A DNA stretch of 64,000 nt. It comes from Exilibacterium tricleocarpae. Its GTDB lineage: Bacteria; Pseudomonadota; Gammaproteobacteria; Pseudomonadales; Cellvibrionaceae. The stretch spans positions 320,987-384,986 of the forward strand of contig NZ_ML660087.1 in NCBI RefSeq assembly GCF_007004655.1, written 5' to 3'. How positions within the stretch are numbered: the first letter of the stretch is position 1; each line of letters begins with the position of its first letter. Of this stretch, positions 46,086 through 55,556 are shown piece after piece. The position numbers were made by a program, and so were the translations under genes. Under the pieces are notes generated by a model. That model was not told the DNA's origin. It saw only the letters and a list, made by a program, of their open reading frames with translations, and ran no database searches.

Positions 46086-46867
46086 ACGACGACGATAAAC
46101 GTTTGCTGTCGGCCTACCTGGACAAACAACTCAGCCCCGAGACAACGGCGGAACTGGAGCGGCGTTTGGAACAGGAGCCGGAACTGAGGCTGTATCTCGA
46201 TCAAATCGGCGCCACCGATGAAGCCCTGTATGCGGCGTTCGACAGCATTAATGACGATCCGCTGCCGGCGGGCCTCGAGCAACTGCTGGCACAAGAGGAG
46301 CCGGCGCCGGTGCAGTCTGCCACTGTGACGTCTATCGCATCGCGTCGTACCTCCGCCGATGGCACTGCTACCGCTGTGACATCCTCCTGGTGGTCCTGGC
46401 CGGTGGCTATGGCGGCCTCGGTGGCCATGGCGTTGGGGGTTTTTATCGGCATGGACATGCCGTCATCCGAACTCGGCAACCCCATGTTGAGCCAGACCCT
46501 GCAACCCTCCGATGCATTGGTCCGCATATTGAGTGCCAGCCCCTCGGGCACGTTTGTACAGGCTGACAATCAGGCCCAGTTCGATGTGCGACCGGAATTA
46601 TCGTTTATACACAATGACGGCAGCTTCTGCCGGCAGTACCGTATCCAGGACAGCCAGCAGGCATTTGTCGGTATCGCCTGCGCTGTCGACCAACAGTGGG
46701 AAAACCGGTTGCTGGCGCCGTCCAGCCCCGTTCCCGAGGACCAATACCTGCCGGCCTCGGGACCGGCGATACCGGAGGTACTGCACCAGTATCTCGGCAG
46801 TCATATAAAGGGTGTGCCCCTGGGTGGAGAAGAAGAACAGGCGCTGTTTGAGCAGTTTGCGAACTGA
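46082..46867 (+). CDS. Membrane anti-sigma factor
   Basis: A 261-residue single-pass membrane protein. The cytoplasmic N-terminus (LLSAYLDKQLSPETTAELERRLEQEPEL) is a typical anti-sigma helical opening, without the His-Cys-Cys zinc motif of ZAS proteins. One hydrophobic helix, WPVAMAASVAMALGVFIGM (about 105-125), leads to a periplasmic domain with a Cys pair (GSFCRQYRI and GIACAVDQQW) that could form a disulfide or sense ligand. ATG 46082 overlaps the sigma stop. Release of the sigma factor probably needs proteolysis; the exported subtilase next door is a candidate, though that is speculation. Confidence 0.85.
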   Translation: MNDDDKRLLSAYLDKQLSPETTAELERRLEQEPELRLYLDQIGATDEALYAAFDSINDDPLPAGLEQLLAQEEPAPVQSATVTSIASRRTSADGTATAVTSSWWSWPVAMAASVAMALGVFIGMDMPSSELGNPMLSQTLQPSDALVRILSASPSGTFVQADNQAQFDVRPELSFIHNDGSFCRQYRIQDSQQAFVGIACAVDQQWENRLLAPSSPVPEDQYLPASGPAIPEVLHQYLGSHIKGVPLGGEEEQALFEQFAN

Positions 46868-46894
46868 ATGGCGGCCGACGAGTTAATCGGCGTC

Positions 46895-47923
46895 CTACGT
46901 GGCTGCCACTGCGTAAAAGAGACAATCGTCGCGAGCTATTTTGGCGTTGGTGGTGGCCATAAATAAACGCAGATTGCGGGCCGGATACAGCCAGCCGTTG
47001 TCTTCGCGCAGCAGGTGACTGACCCGATCGATACCGGCAGTGTCGGGCGCGGCCAACTGCCGCAGGCCGCCGGGACCCACCCAGCCCAGGCAGCGATCGA
47101 CGGGAGTGATGCCGTAATTGCAGCGTTCAATATCCGGCCACAGGGTAACATCGCTGTCCTCCGATGGGCTGGCGCTGTAGGTCACAGTGACGGCCGGCTT
47201 TAAGATCACGCGTACAGGGTGATGGAGCACTTCCAACTCATGTCTTGGCGCCGCCGGGAACAACACATCGGCAGTCGTTATATTCTCAATGCCGGCGAGC
47301 GCGGTAGCCTGTGATTCCTCGTCCCGGGCGCCGCCACATTCGATGGTCACCGCCGGGCAACCGGCATCGATTTCCATAAGGCTACCCAGGCGCAGATCGG
47401 TGACGATCAGGCGCCGGCAGAAAAAACCGGCCAGGTTCCGCTGTGCAAATCCATCGGCTGTAGCGACTGCGAAGGAAGGGCCGCTGCCGGATGTGTTGTG
47501 AATATCGATAACGCACTCCGGTTGCAGGCTGATGATTCTCTCCATAATCTGTTGCGCGAGGTGTCCCTGTTGATCGTTAAACGGCGCTTTGAAACAGCGA
47601 TTGAGGTCGCGCTGCCCGGCCGCCATGCGACGGGAAAAAACCGGCTCCTGCAGTGCTGTAGTTACCGAGGCGATGAGTAAGCTGATATTGACTGCCGGTG
47701 TGTCCAGACCTTGCAGCCAGCGGTGGATCGCCAGCACACCCGAGGGCTCGTTACCGTGCAACAAAGTGGTGAGCACCCGCCGACGGCTGCTGTCGATGCC
47801 GGGTATATCGATCCAACTGGGGCGGCCAAGCTGGCGCAACCAACTGACACTGTCCTGAGCCAGCGACGGCAACTGCGCTACGTTCAGCACGGCGACAGGT
47901 GTCTGTGACGCGCCGCCGCTCAC
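46895..47923 (-). CDS. Succinylglutamate desuccinylase/aspartoacylase-family zinc hydrolase
   Basis: A 342-residue cytoplasmic zinc carboxypeptidase-like amidohydrolase. Zinc ligands are in HGNEPSGVLAI (His and Glu near residues 56-59) and DIHNTSGSGP (His near 139); RDLNRCFK and the late TIECGG fit the AstE/AspA family. It should cleave an N-acyl amino acid or related amide. The GTG start at 47923 overlaps the stop of the ligase gene upstream (GTGA), so the two are translated together; the frame's open extension to 48055 overlaps that gene and is rejected. A ligase and an amidohydrolase in one unit suggests making and trimming of an amide-bonded metabolite. Confidence 0.85.
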   Translation of the reverse strand: MSGGASQTPVAVLNVAQLPSLAQDSVSWLRQLGRPSWIDIPGIDSSRRRVLTTLLHGNEPSGVLAIHRWLQGLDTPAVNISLLIASVTTALQEPVFSRRMAAGQRDLNRCFKAPFNDQQGHLAQQIMERIISLQPECVIDIHNTSGSGPSFAVATADGFAQRNLAGFFCRRLIVTDLRLGSLMEIDAGCPAVTIECGGARDEESQATALAGIENITTADVLFPAAPRHELEVLHHPVRVILKPAVTVTYSASPSEDSDVTLWPDIERCNYGITPVDRCLGWVGPGGLRQLAAPDTAGIDRVSHLLREDNGWLYPARNLRLFMATTNAKIARDDCLFYAVAAT

Positions 47924-49398
47924 GAGGGCAGGGCCCAGTCGCTCAGCACTTTCCCCCGGGCTTGTTCCCGACAGTACTGCTGTAGCATTTTGCGGCAGGC
48001 GGCAAGCCGGTCGTTGCCCGCCTGCTGGTAAAACGCCAGTGTCTCTCTTTGCCATCGGGACGGTGTCAGGCGCTGTTGGAAGCGGCGTTCGACAATGGCG
48101 AGGTAGCGACTGATATCGGCGGCGTCGACACCGGCTGCCGCCAGCCCTTTACCGGCGTAAGGCAACACGGCCTCGAGTATGCTGAGCAGCGGGGTCTCGA
48201 CCACGCGCTGGCGTTTGCGGTGCGGCCACACCAGCACTGCGTCCAGGCCCTGTTGCGCGGCCCGGTAAAAATTGTACTCCGCGTAAGGGAAGGGAATCGA
48301 TGGCAACCAGTCGCGCACATAATCTCGCAGTCCCATCGCCAGACCCACGTACAAGGCGGTATTGGCCACCATATCGCCGCTGCTCGGACCCGCCGGCAGG
48401 GCGCGCATCTCAATGCGCAGATGGCCGCCGTCGCTGTTGTCGTAAACGGCGCGATTCCAGGGCCACACCGATCCCATATGCAGCCTGAGTTCAGGCAGCT
48501 CCGGTGTCCCGCCGGCAACCGCCGTTGCGTCGGAGAGTACCGGCATGATCGGGCGATGCAGAGAAACCGTTTCGGCAAACAGCTCCCAGGCGCCGTCGCG
48601 CACCCAGCCGTGGCCAAAAGCGACCCGCGCCGGCTCCTGCCAGTTGCCGCGGCCCCGCATGCGATAGTCGACGGATTGTTTGAACAGGGCGATGCGGGTT
48701 TCCTCCCACAACAGCTTTTGCAGCAACAGCGGCGAATTGGCCGACAGCGCCAGCACCAGCGGTGTGACCAGTTGCAGTGTGTTAAAGGTATCGGCGAAGC
48801 GCTCCGGCTCCACCCGGAGGTGGATTTGAAAAGAGGTGTTGGCCCCCTCCAGCATGACATTTGAACTGGTGACCTGGAGGCTGTCGTCACCGCGAATATT
48901 GACGACGAAGTCCTCGCCGCGCAGCGCCTTTAAACTCTTCGACAGCACGCGGTAGCGAGGCAAATCCGTCATGGCGGAACCGTCCAGATCGGGCAGTTGC
49001 AGAGTCGGCAGTATGCCGATCGGAATGACCTGGCCGGCATGGCCCCGGGCGGCCTGCTGCAACATGTCGAGAGCGGCGGTCAGTTCGTTCTCGAGGCTGG
49101 AAAACGGTGTGCCTTGAAGCTGCACCGGTTGCAGATTGTATTCGATATTGTAGCGGTTGAGTTCCAGTTGTAACTGTGGGTGTTGCAGCTCGTCGACCAG
49201 TGTTTTATTGATCGGGAGGACACCGCCGTCGGGCCGGGTGATATAGGCCTCCACCTCTGCGCCCAGAGACAGGGGCCCCTGCCCGAAGCCCGGCTCGGCG
49301 AGCAGGTCGCGCAGTATATGCAGACTGTTTTGCAGGCGGGTGCCGAATTCCCGATGATCCTTTTCGGTGAAGTTTTCGCGATCGATATCCAGGCCCAT
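47920..49398 (-). CDS. Carboxylate-amine ligase, glutamate-cysteine ligase-like (GCS2 family)
   Basis: A 492-residue cytoplasmic enzyme of the GCS2 superfamily, which joins a glutamate-like carboxylate to an amine using ATP. The family's metal-binding LGAEVEAYI lies near residue 45, NTSFQIHLRV in the middle, and HLRIEMRALPAGPSSGD near 325. It is longer than YbdK-type ligases, with a helical C-terminus. ATG 49398 is preferred because GAGATGGA precedes it; a TTG at 49428 lacks a ribosome site. The natural substrate is not readable. Co-translated with the zinc hydrolase and flanked by the anti-sigma gene and ompW. Confidence 0.82.
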   Translation of the reverse strand: MGLDIDRENFTEKDHREFGTRLQNSLHILRDLLAEPGFGQGPLSLGAEVEAYITRPDGGVLPINKTLVDELQHPQLQLELNRYNIEYNLQPVQLQGTPFSSLENELTAALDMLQQAARGHAGQVIPIGILPTLQLPDLDGSAMTDLPRYRVLSKSLKALRGEDFVVNIRGDDSLQVTSSNVMLEGANTSFQIHLRVEPERFADTFNTLQLVTPLVLALSANSPLLLQKLLWEETRIALFKQSVDYRMRGRGNWQEPARVAFGHGWVRDGAWELFAETVSLHRPIMPVLSDATAVAGGTPELPELRLHMGSVWPWNRAVYDNSDGGHLRIEMRALPAGPSSGDMVANTALYVGLAMGLRDYVRDWLPSIPFPYAEYNFYRAAQQGLDAVLVWPHRKRQRVVETPLLSILEAVLPYAGKGLAAAGVDAADISRYLAIVERRFQQRLTPSRWQRETLAFYQQAGNDRLAACRKMLQQYCREQARGKVLSDWALPS

Positions 49399-49521
49399 AA
49401 TTCCATCTCGGACGATAACAGTCGACAACAGGGGTATGTATATCGCCTTATTTAGCGTGTTTCCCCAATCCTTGTCAACAACACCCGGGCCAACCGGTTC
49501 ACAACCGGCGCAGCAATCTGT

Positions 49522-50226
49522 CTAAAAACGGCGCCCGAGCAACAAGCTGTACACAAACGGGTCGATTTCCAGATCGACATCGAGCTTGCTGCCGTTGTCA
49601 AAGCTGATTTCGGCTGTCGTGTCTATATCTATCCATCTCATCGAGGCGTTGATGAACCAGTTGTCGCCGATCTGGTAGTCCAGCCCGAATTGCAGCGACA
49701 GGCCCCAGGAATTGTCCAACTCCAGGTCGGCGCCGGTAAGTCCGAGGCCGGTGAGTGTGGTGTCGGCAGCGCCGGTGACGTCTTCGCTGAAAAACAACGT
49801 GTAGTTCAGGCCCACGCCGGCATACGGCGTAGCGCGGCCGATAGGGTTGAAGTGGTAGATGGCGCTTAAGGTCGGTGGCAGGTGGTCGATCTCCGCTATA
49901 TCCAGGTTCGCCAACTCTCCGGTCCCGGAAACGGTGTGGTTAAAAGGGGTGGCCGCCAGCAGCTCCAGGCCCCAGTTTTGCGTGAGCATATAAGTGGCGG
50001 TCAGGCCGAGTTGGGAGTTCTCGTCCACCTCGAGTTTTGAGGTGCCGCCGTTGAGACTGAGTGTCGCGCCGTTGAGCTTTACAGTGTCGCTGCTCTCGTC
50101 GGGGGCAACGGTCGCAACGCCGGCGCGCAGTATCCATTCTCCCGCTTCATAGGCAACCGCGGGTGCGGCGGCCAGCGGCAGCGTTAGGGCGGAAAAAAAG
50201 CCGAGTGTTTTGATGCGTGTGTTCAT
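49522..50226 (-). CDS. ompW: OmpW family outer-membrane protein
   Basis: A 234-residue eight-stranded barrel. The signal peptide ends about AVA (residue 25). Family marks: EAGEWILRAGVATVAPDESS at the mature start, LGLTATYMLTQNWGLELLAATPFNH, HLPPTLSAIYHFNP, ATPYAGVGLNYT and the ending DPFVYSLLLGRRF with terminal Phe. ATG 50226 is chosen by its signal peptide and an AGGAAG upstream; an open frame reaches 50265. OmpW proteins form narrow hydrophobic channels and are often stress-controlled. 123 bp downstream of the ligase gene's start region in the same direction. Confidence 0.95.
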   Translation of the reverse strand: MNTRIKTLGFFSALTLPLAAAPAVAYEAGEWILRAGVATVAPDESSDTVKLNGATLSLNGGTSKLEVDENSQLGLTATYMLTQNWGLELLAATPFNHTVSGTGELANLDIAEIDHLPPTLSAIYHFNPIGRATPYAGVGLNYTLFFSEDVTGAADTTLTGLGLTGADLELDNSWGLSLQFGLDYQIGDNWFINASMRWIDIDTTAEISFDNGSKLDVDLEIDPFVYSLLLGRRF

Positions 50227-50280
50227 GGTGCTTCCTTTATCTTCGTCCGGTCGTTGTGTTAACATCGGCGCCTGTCTGAG

Positions 50281-50305
50281 CGTCCGCTCGCCTGCGGACG
50301 TTTTT
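50281..50305 (+). terminator. Hairpin followed by T-run between ompW and MFS gene
   Basis: CGTCCGC and GCGGACG make a 7-bp stem with a six-base loop and five T after it, so it looks like an intrinsic terminator on the plus strand. It lies upstream of both divergent genes; a short transcript or an attenuator for the MFS gene would explain it. The rest of 50227-50624 shows no gene. Confidence 0.5.
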
Positions 50306-50624
50306 GCTGGAACTCCTGCTCAGGCTCAACCCGATAATAACAAGCGCACAACGCCCTGCCCCGAAGCGACATAGAAGCCGGCGGGTCGGGCAATTCGATC
50401 TGCACTTATCTGGTGTTTCGAATCATCAGGTCTAAGGCAACGGCAAGACTCCGTTTTTCAGGGGCGACGATCGTTTACTGCCGCTCAGGCTGCAGTTCTA
50501 AAAAGCGTAGACTATTGATTGAAGAAAGCCTATTCGATTTGTTGAGAAGTTTGAAAAAAAGTATGTTTGGCTAAGGCGGCGACTTGTAGGCACTGACCCT
50601 GCGCCTTAGCGCGACGGCAGGTAA

Positions 50625-51824
50625 ATGACGATGTTATCTGAACTGCGCAGCGTCCCCTACTGGCGACTGTCGAGCTTTTACTTTTTTAACTGCGCGGTGC
50701 TGGGCGCCATACTGCCCTATTGGGGGCTCTACCTCCAGGAGCTTGGGTTTTCCGCCACCCAGATCGGCAGTGTCGGCGCCATCCTGATGGCAACCAATAT
50801 TGTCGCGCCCAATCTCTGGGGGTGGATATCCGATTATACCGGCCGCCGTCTGCTGGTAATTCGTGGCGGCATATTTCTCGCTTGCTTCAGTTTCCTCGGC
50901 ATCTTTTATGTGGATTCTTTTATCGGTTTTGCGGTGCTTACAGGCTGCTGCAGTTTTTGTTGGCAGGGCCTGAATTCCCAATTTGAAGTTATCACCCTGG
51001 GGCATTTGAGCGGCCGCACTCAATACTATGGCCATATCCGGCTGTGGGGGTCGGTGGGGTTTGTGGCGGCGGTGGCCAGCCTGGGTTTGGCCCTTGATTA
51101 TATGTCGATTCACCGCCTGCCTTATGTCGTGCTGAGTCTCCTGATCTGTATGTGGTTCAGCACCCTGTCGGTGAGCGGCGCCGGCAGTGCCAGTGGCGGG
51201 CGTGAATCCGGGACGGGGCTGGCGCAAGTAGTCAGGCAGCCGGTTGTGTGGGGCTTATTGTTATCGGTGACGTTGTTGCAACTCAGTCACGGTGCCTACT
51301 ACACCTTCTACAGCCTGTATCTGGATAGCTACGGTTACAGCAAAGCGACAATCGGCGGCCTCTGGGCGCTGGCCGTTATCGCCGAGGTGTTGATGTTTCT
51401 GGTTATGTACAAGGTCGTGATGCGGATCAGTTTGCGCGGCATTCTAGCGTTTGGTATGGCGGTGGCGGCGGTGCGCTGGGGCGTTATTGCCGCCGCGCCG
51501 GATGCGCTGGTGGTGTTGATAGCGGCACAGCTTTGCCACGCCTTTACGTTCACGGCGGTTCATGTAGCGGTGATTGAATTTATCCGGCGTCACTTCGGCA
51601 GCCGCTATCAGGGCCAGGGGCAGGCACTGTATTGCTCGCTGTGTATCGGCGCGGGCGGTGCGTTGGGGGCGATGTTGAGCGGCCGCAGTTGGGAGTGGAG
51701 CGGGGCGGGTACTTTCGGTTTTGCCGCCTTGGCGGCAGCGCTCGGGCTGTGGGTGACTTGGCGTTGGGTGTATCCGTTGCCGCGCGAAAGCGATGAACAA
51801 ACGCTGGTGACGGAAGCTAAGTAG
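50625..51824 (+). CDS. MFS transporter (HcaT/MFS_1-like)
   Basis: A 399-residue inner-membrane transporter with 12 predicted helices in two halves. The opening PYWRLSSFYFFNCAVLGAIL followed by PYWGLYLQELGFSATQIGSV is typical of the MFS_1-like family that includes HcaT and LacY relatives. The loop 2-3 motif is present as WGWISDYTGRRLL, and helices 5-6 contain RLWGSVGFVAAV. Such carriers import aromatic acids, sugars or nucleosides. It is convergent with the LacI regulator gene, 135 bp apart, and may serve the carbohydrate locus that follows, although no shared operator is seen before it. Confidence 0.88.
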   Translation: MTMLSELRSVPYWRLSSFYFFNCAVLGAILPYWGLYLQELGFSATQIGSVGAILMATNIVAPNLWGWISDYTGRRLLVIRGGIFLACFSFLGIFYVDSFIGFAVLTGCCSFCWQGLNSQFEVITLGHLSGRTQYYGHIRLWGSVGFVAAVASLGLALDYMSIHRLPYVVLSLLICMWFSTLSVSGAGSASGGRESGTGLAQVVRQPVVWGLLLSVTLLQLSHGAYYTFYSLYLDSYGYSKATIGGLWALAVIAEVLMFLVMYKVVMRISLRGILAFGMAVAAVRWGVIAAAPDALVVLIAAQLCHAFTFTAVHVAVIEFIRRHFGSRYQGQGQALYCSLCIGAGGALGAMLSGRSWEWSGAGTFGFAALAAALGLWVTWRWVYPLPRESDEQTLVTEAK

Positions 51825-51959
51825 CGCAGACATTGCAGTCATTGCAACAGTGTGCGTTAAAACCGGTATCTCGTGTTTGTCTGTCGGTTTATTTTCAATA
51901 TAACTATGAGTGCATTTTGTGTTTGTACTTGCAGGGCAGGGCTGAAAAAATCGCCGCGC

Positions 51960-52979
51960 CTATTCCCGCGGCGCCGGTCCGGTGCTGCCACGGACTACCA
52001 GTTCATGGGGCAGGATATTGAGCGTTTTCTCCGGCTTTCTGCCTTCGATCAGGGCCAGCAGCGTTTCCATACTGATTTTCCCGATCTGTTCCATGGGTTG
52101 GGCGACCGTCGTTAACGGCGGCGCCGAATATTTTGCAGGGGCAACACCGTCCACGCCGATAACTGAAATATCTTCAGGCACGCGGTAACCCAGTTCCCGT
52201 AAAATATGCAGCGCGCCTATGGCCACTGAGTCTCCGAGGCAGAAAATAGCCGAGGGGCGCTGTTTGTGCTGCATCAACTGCCGGGTGCCTTCGACGCCGG
52301 ATTCACTGGAGTAATCCCCGTAGCAGATAAGTTTCTCGTCAACGGTAATATCCGCTTCGGTGAGGGCGGCGCGGTACCCGGCGAGGCGGTCGATGGAGCT
52401 GCGCAGTTCGGTCGGCCCGGCAATGGCGGCAATACGGGTATGGCCGAGTTCCAGCAGATGGCGGGTGGCGGTGCGGCCAACCTCCTGATTGTCGACGACC
52501 ACTTTGTGCACGCCCTCCGTGGGCACCACCTCGGCAATACTGACGAGAGGCGGCAACTGCAGCGCCAATTGCGTCTGTTCGTCTATATCGTAGGGCAGCC
52601 GCTGGGAGCTGATAATGATGCCGTCGGCCTGCCGGCTGCGCACCATTTTGGCAAAGGCGCGCTCGAGGGCGGGATCATCCAGAGTGTCTCCGAGCAGCAC
52701 CGAGTAGCCGCGCGCGATGGCAACGCGCTCGATTTCTCTGACGATAGGGGAGAAGAAGGGATTAGTAATATCGGGCAGTATCACCACGATCGTGTGAGAA
52801 CTGCCCTGGCGCAGGCTGGCGCCGAGGCGGTTGGGGGTATAGCCCAAACGATCGACGACTGACATTACCTTGTTGCGGGTTTCGGGAGAGACGATATCCG
52901 GATTGCGCAGCGTGCGCGACACTGTGGCTTTGCATACGCCCGCCTGGGCAGCAATATCATCGATCTTTATCGTGGCCAT
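51960..52979 (-). CDS. LacI family transcriptional repressor
   Basis: A 339-residue regulator. The DNA-binding helix-turn-helix spans residues 4-50 (TIKIDDIAAQAGVCKATVSRTLRNP) with the hinge helix NRLGASLRQG; a periplasmic-binding-protein-like effector domain follows (VVILPDITNPFFSPIVREIE, GDSVAIGALHILRELG, ISVIGVDGVAPAKYSAPPLTTV). The sequence TGATATCGTTTTCA lies 83 bp upstream of its own start and again before the sulfatase gene, and related palindromes precede the TonB receptor, so it probably represses itself and the glucan locus until a sugar binds. Confidence 0.94.
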   Translation of the reverse strand: MATIKIDDIAAQAGVCKATVSRTLRNPDIVSPETRNKVMSVVDRLGYTPNRLGASLRQGSSHTIVVILPDITNPFFSPIVREIERVAIARGYSVLLGDTLDDPALERAFAKMVRSRQADGIIISSQRLPYDIDEQTQLALQLPPLVSIAEVVPTEGVHKVVVDNQEVGRTATRHLLELGHTRIAAIAGPTELRSSIDRLAGYRAALTEADITVDEKLICYGDYSSESGVEGTRQLMQHKQRPSAIFCLGDSVAIGALHILRELGYRVPEDISVIGVDGVAPAKYSAPPLTTVAQPMEQIGKISMETLLALIEGRKPEKTLNILPHELVVRGSTGPAPRE

Positions 52980-53061
52980 AAGTATCCGTTGACAGTAAGT
53001 GTTTTGCAGCAGTTGCTGTTCTCAATCGAGTACCGGCACACCCGCTGGTTGCTGAATAGGT

Positions 53062-53075
53062 TGATATCGTTTTCA
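53062..53075. promoter_or_regulatory. LacI-type operator upstream of lacI-family gene
   Basis: TGATATCGTTTTCA, a palindrome with the central CG typical of LacI sites (reads TGAAAACGATATCA on the other strand). It is repeated exactly at 53363. Confidence 0.7.
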
Positions 53076-53362
53076 TCTGTCGCAGATTATGTCAGATGCA
53101 ACCCTCGCTGCCAAATGTATCTGCAGTAAATGCCGGTAACGCTTCAGGTGGTTAAAGTCAGCTCCTTTCCGCCGCTCCCTTGCTTTGGGCCCTGCAGCCT
53201 CCCCAACATTCTAAGGACTGCGGTATCTTGTCATTTCTGTGGTTTTTATAGCCTACAAAACCCCTACGGGAACGCTAGCGGGTTTCGTGAGGAGTGCCGG
53301 CATTGAAGGGTTTCAGTTACCGGTCTCGATTGACAGGCCTGTAATACCACATTAGAGTGGGA

Positions 53363-53376
53363 TGATATCGTTTTCA
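53363..53376. promoter_or_regulatory. LacI-type operator upstream of sulfatase gene
   Basis: Exact second copy of TGATATCGTTTTCA, 157 bp before the sulfatase start at 53533. The 52980-53532 gap otherwise shows nothing recognised. Confidence 0.7.
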
Positions 53377-53532
53377 TGTCAGCTAGAAAAGCTATTCGTC
53401 TCCCGGTTGTCTTTCTGCACGAGATTGGTGGAGCGGGTAGCGGGTCTGCATCGCGAAAACACACCACCAGACACTTGCCGCTGTTTTGCGCCATAACCAT
53501 CTGGGCGCTGGTAGAATCCGGGGAGATTATCT

Positions 53533-55047
53533 GTGCGCACTGAGGATAACAACAACCAATCAAACGACTATCTCCGGGTTCCGCGAGCCCATGAGTTTCG
53601 CCCGACGTTGCGCCGGCTGGCGGCCGCGGGCCTGGTTCTGGGTTTGCTTTCGCTCGCCGGTGCTGCCCAGGCCAAAAAAAATGTCATCTTTATCCTTAGT
53701 GACGACCATCGCTACGACTTTATGAGTTTTATCGAGGCGGCGCCGGATTTTTTGAGTACACCGGCGCTGGACCGTATGGCGGCCGAAGGTATGCATTTGC
53801 GCAATGCTTTTGTTACCACCTCGCTGTGTTCACCCAGTCGGGCCTCGATTCTGACAGGGCAGTACGCGCATCGACACGGTGTTGTCGATAATTCCAGCCC
53901 GGTGCCGCAGGGGACGCGGTTTTTTCCCCGGGATTTGCAAAAGGTCGGTTACCGCACGGCATTTATCGGCAAGTGGCATATGGGAGAGGAGGACGACCGG
54001 CCGCGGCCCGGTTTTGATCATTGGGTGAGTTTTCGCGGGCAGGGCGTGTATGAGAACCCGACCCTCAACGTGAACGGCAGGCGTGTCGAACGGCGGGGTT
54101 ATGTCACCGACCTCCTCACCGACTATGCGGTGGAATGGCTGCAGTCCCAGCGCGGTAGCAAGGCACCGTTTTTTCTTTATCTCTCGCACAAGGCTGTGCA
54201 CGCCGAGTTTATTCCGGCGCCGCGCCATCTGGGCCGCTATGGCGAGGCCAAAACCCGGTTTCCGGCCACCATGGCCAACACCGAACGCAATTACCGCGGC
54301 AAACCCAAATGGGTGCGCGAGCAGCGCTACAGTTGGCACGGTGTCGACTACCCCTACCACGGACAGTTGGATGACTTTGACGGGTTTTACCGCCGCTATG
54401 CCGAGACTCTGTTGGCAGTCGATGACAGTGTCGCCCGCCTGTTGGCCTACCTTGGGCAACACGATCTGGCCAAAGACACGCTGGTTATGTATATGGGCGA
54501 CAATGGTTTTCTGTTGGGCGAACACGGTCTGATCGATAAACGCAATGCCTACGAGGCCTCAATACGCGTGCCTATGCTGGCCTGGGCGCCAGGCTTTATT
54601 CGAGCCGGAACCGTGGCAGACACCCTGGTGCGAAATATTGACGTTGCGCCGACGTTGCTGGCGTTGGCGGGCGCCGATACGAGCATCGCCACGGATGGAG
54701 AATCTTTTTTGCCGCTGTTGCGTGGGCGCCCGCGGCGGAGTCTGCAGCGGGAGTTTCTCTACGAATACTACTGGGAACATGCGTTTCCCCATACGCCGAC
54801 CACATTTGCCCTGCGCGGAGAGCGCTTCAAATATATTTATTATCATGGTGTTTGGGATCGCGCCGAACTCTATGACCTGGAGGCGGACCCTGAAGAGCGT
54901 CACAACCTGGCTGAGATACCCGCTTTTGTCGGTACTGCCAAAACCATGCATGAGCGCCTGTTCGATCGCCTAGAGGCCGATAATGCCATGCAGGTGCCAC
55001 TGCGGCGGAGTCACTGGCAGGCAGGCGAGCGCTTGTTAGGGAAATAG
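53533..55047 (+). CDS. Type I sulfatase
   Basis: A 504-residue exported enzyme. An unusually long N-terminus (about 30 residues) precedes the hydrophobic segment LRRLAAAGLVLGLLSLAGAAQA. Metal-binding NVIFILSDDHRYD is followed by the formylglycine motif C99-S-P-S-R103 in LCSPSRASILTGQ, then GKWHMG, LSHKAVHAEF, VMYMGDNGFLLGEHGLIDK and the C-terminal LRGERFKYIYYHG. The GEHG-L-IDK pattern is common in carbohydrate and choline-type sulfatases. GTG 53533 has GGGGAG upstream at eight bases. It precedes the receptor and glycosidase genes and shares LacI-type operators with them. Confidence 0.93.
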   Translation: MRTEDNNNQSNDYLRVPRAHEFRPTLRRLAAAGLVLGLLSLAGAAQAKKNVIFILSDDHRYDFMSFIEAAPDFLSTPALDRMAAEGMHLRNAFVTTSLCSPSRASILTGQYAHRHGVVDNSSPVPQGTRFFPRDLQKVGYRTAFIGKWHMGEEDDRPRPGFDHWVSFRGQGVYENPTLNVNGRRVERRGYVTDLLTDYAVEWLQSQRGSKAPFFLYLSHKAVHAEFIPAPRHLGRYGEAKTRFPATMANTERNYRGKPKWVREQRYSWHGVDYPYHGQLDDFDGFYRRYAETLLAVDDSVARLLAYLGQHDLAKDTLVMYMGDNGFLLGEHGLIDKRNAYEASIRVPMLAWAPGFIRAGTVADTLVRNIDVAPTLLALAGADTSIATDGESFLPLLRGRPRRSLQREFLYEYYWEHAFPHTPTTFALRGERFKYIYYHGVWDRAELYDLEADPEERHNLAEIPAFVGTAKTMHERLFDRLEADNAMQVPLRRSHWQAGERLLGK

Positions 55048-55353
55048 GTCGGGTTGCAAACGCCGGTTGGTAACCTGGCCGGACCGGGCGCCGCTTGGTT
55101 TAGGCGGCTGCACAAAATGCCGGCTGTATTTGCGTGATGTGCCCGCACTTGTGTGACACCATCAACGGCAGTTTGGCTGGTGACCTGATTCTGTTGCCTG
55201 TCAGACGTTTGGACGACTCGTCCTTATACCGTTAGGCGCGATGTTGAGATATGTTTTTATAACCCTTCGAGCTCTATTCCGGCTGCAGCGAAGGGTTCTT
55301 GCTCCCACTTTGTCGCCGGCTGTTGACAAGGCTGAGAGGATTGAATAGAGTCA

Positions 55354-55447
55354 GGAAACCGATTTCATCCAGATAGTTTTTTTTAAGGCAGCTATGAAAC
55401 CGATTTCACCGCTGCCTATTTCTTCTCAATGGATGAAATCGATTTCT
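55354..55447. promoter_or_regulatory. Cluster of three LacI-type operators
   Basis: Palindromes of the form TGAAAYCGATTTCA: GGAAACCGATTTCA at 55354-55367, TGAAACCGATTTCA at 55395-55408 and TGAAATCGATTTCT at 55434-55447. Spacing of about 41 and 39 bases (near four helical turns) suits cooperative binding. They lie 365-460 bp upstream of the TonB receptor gene. The rest of 55048-55353 shows no gene. Confidence 0.75.
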
Positions 55448-55556
55448 TTCGGTTTATGGAAATTAGCCTCTGTTGTTGTTGAGGGCGACGATTAAAGGTG
55501 ACGATAAAAGCGGCTCATACGGCTGGTGCTTACAGCAGGTGCTGGTGAAAGGTGCT

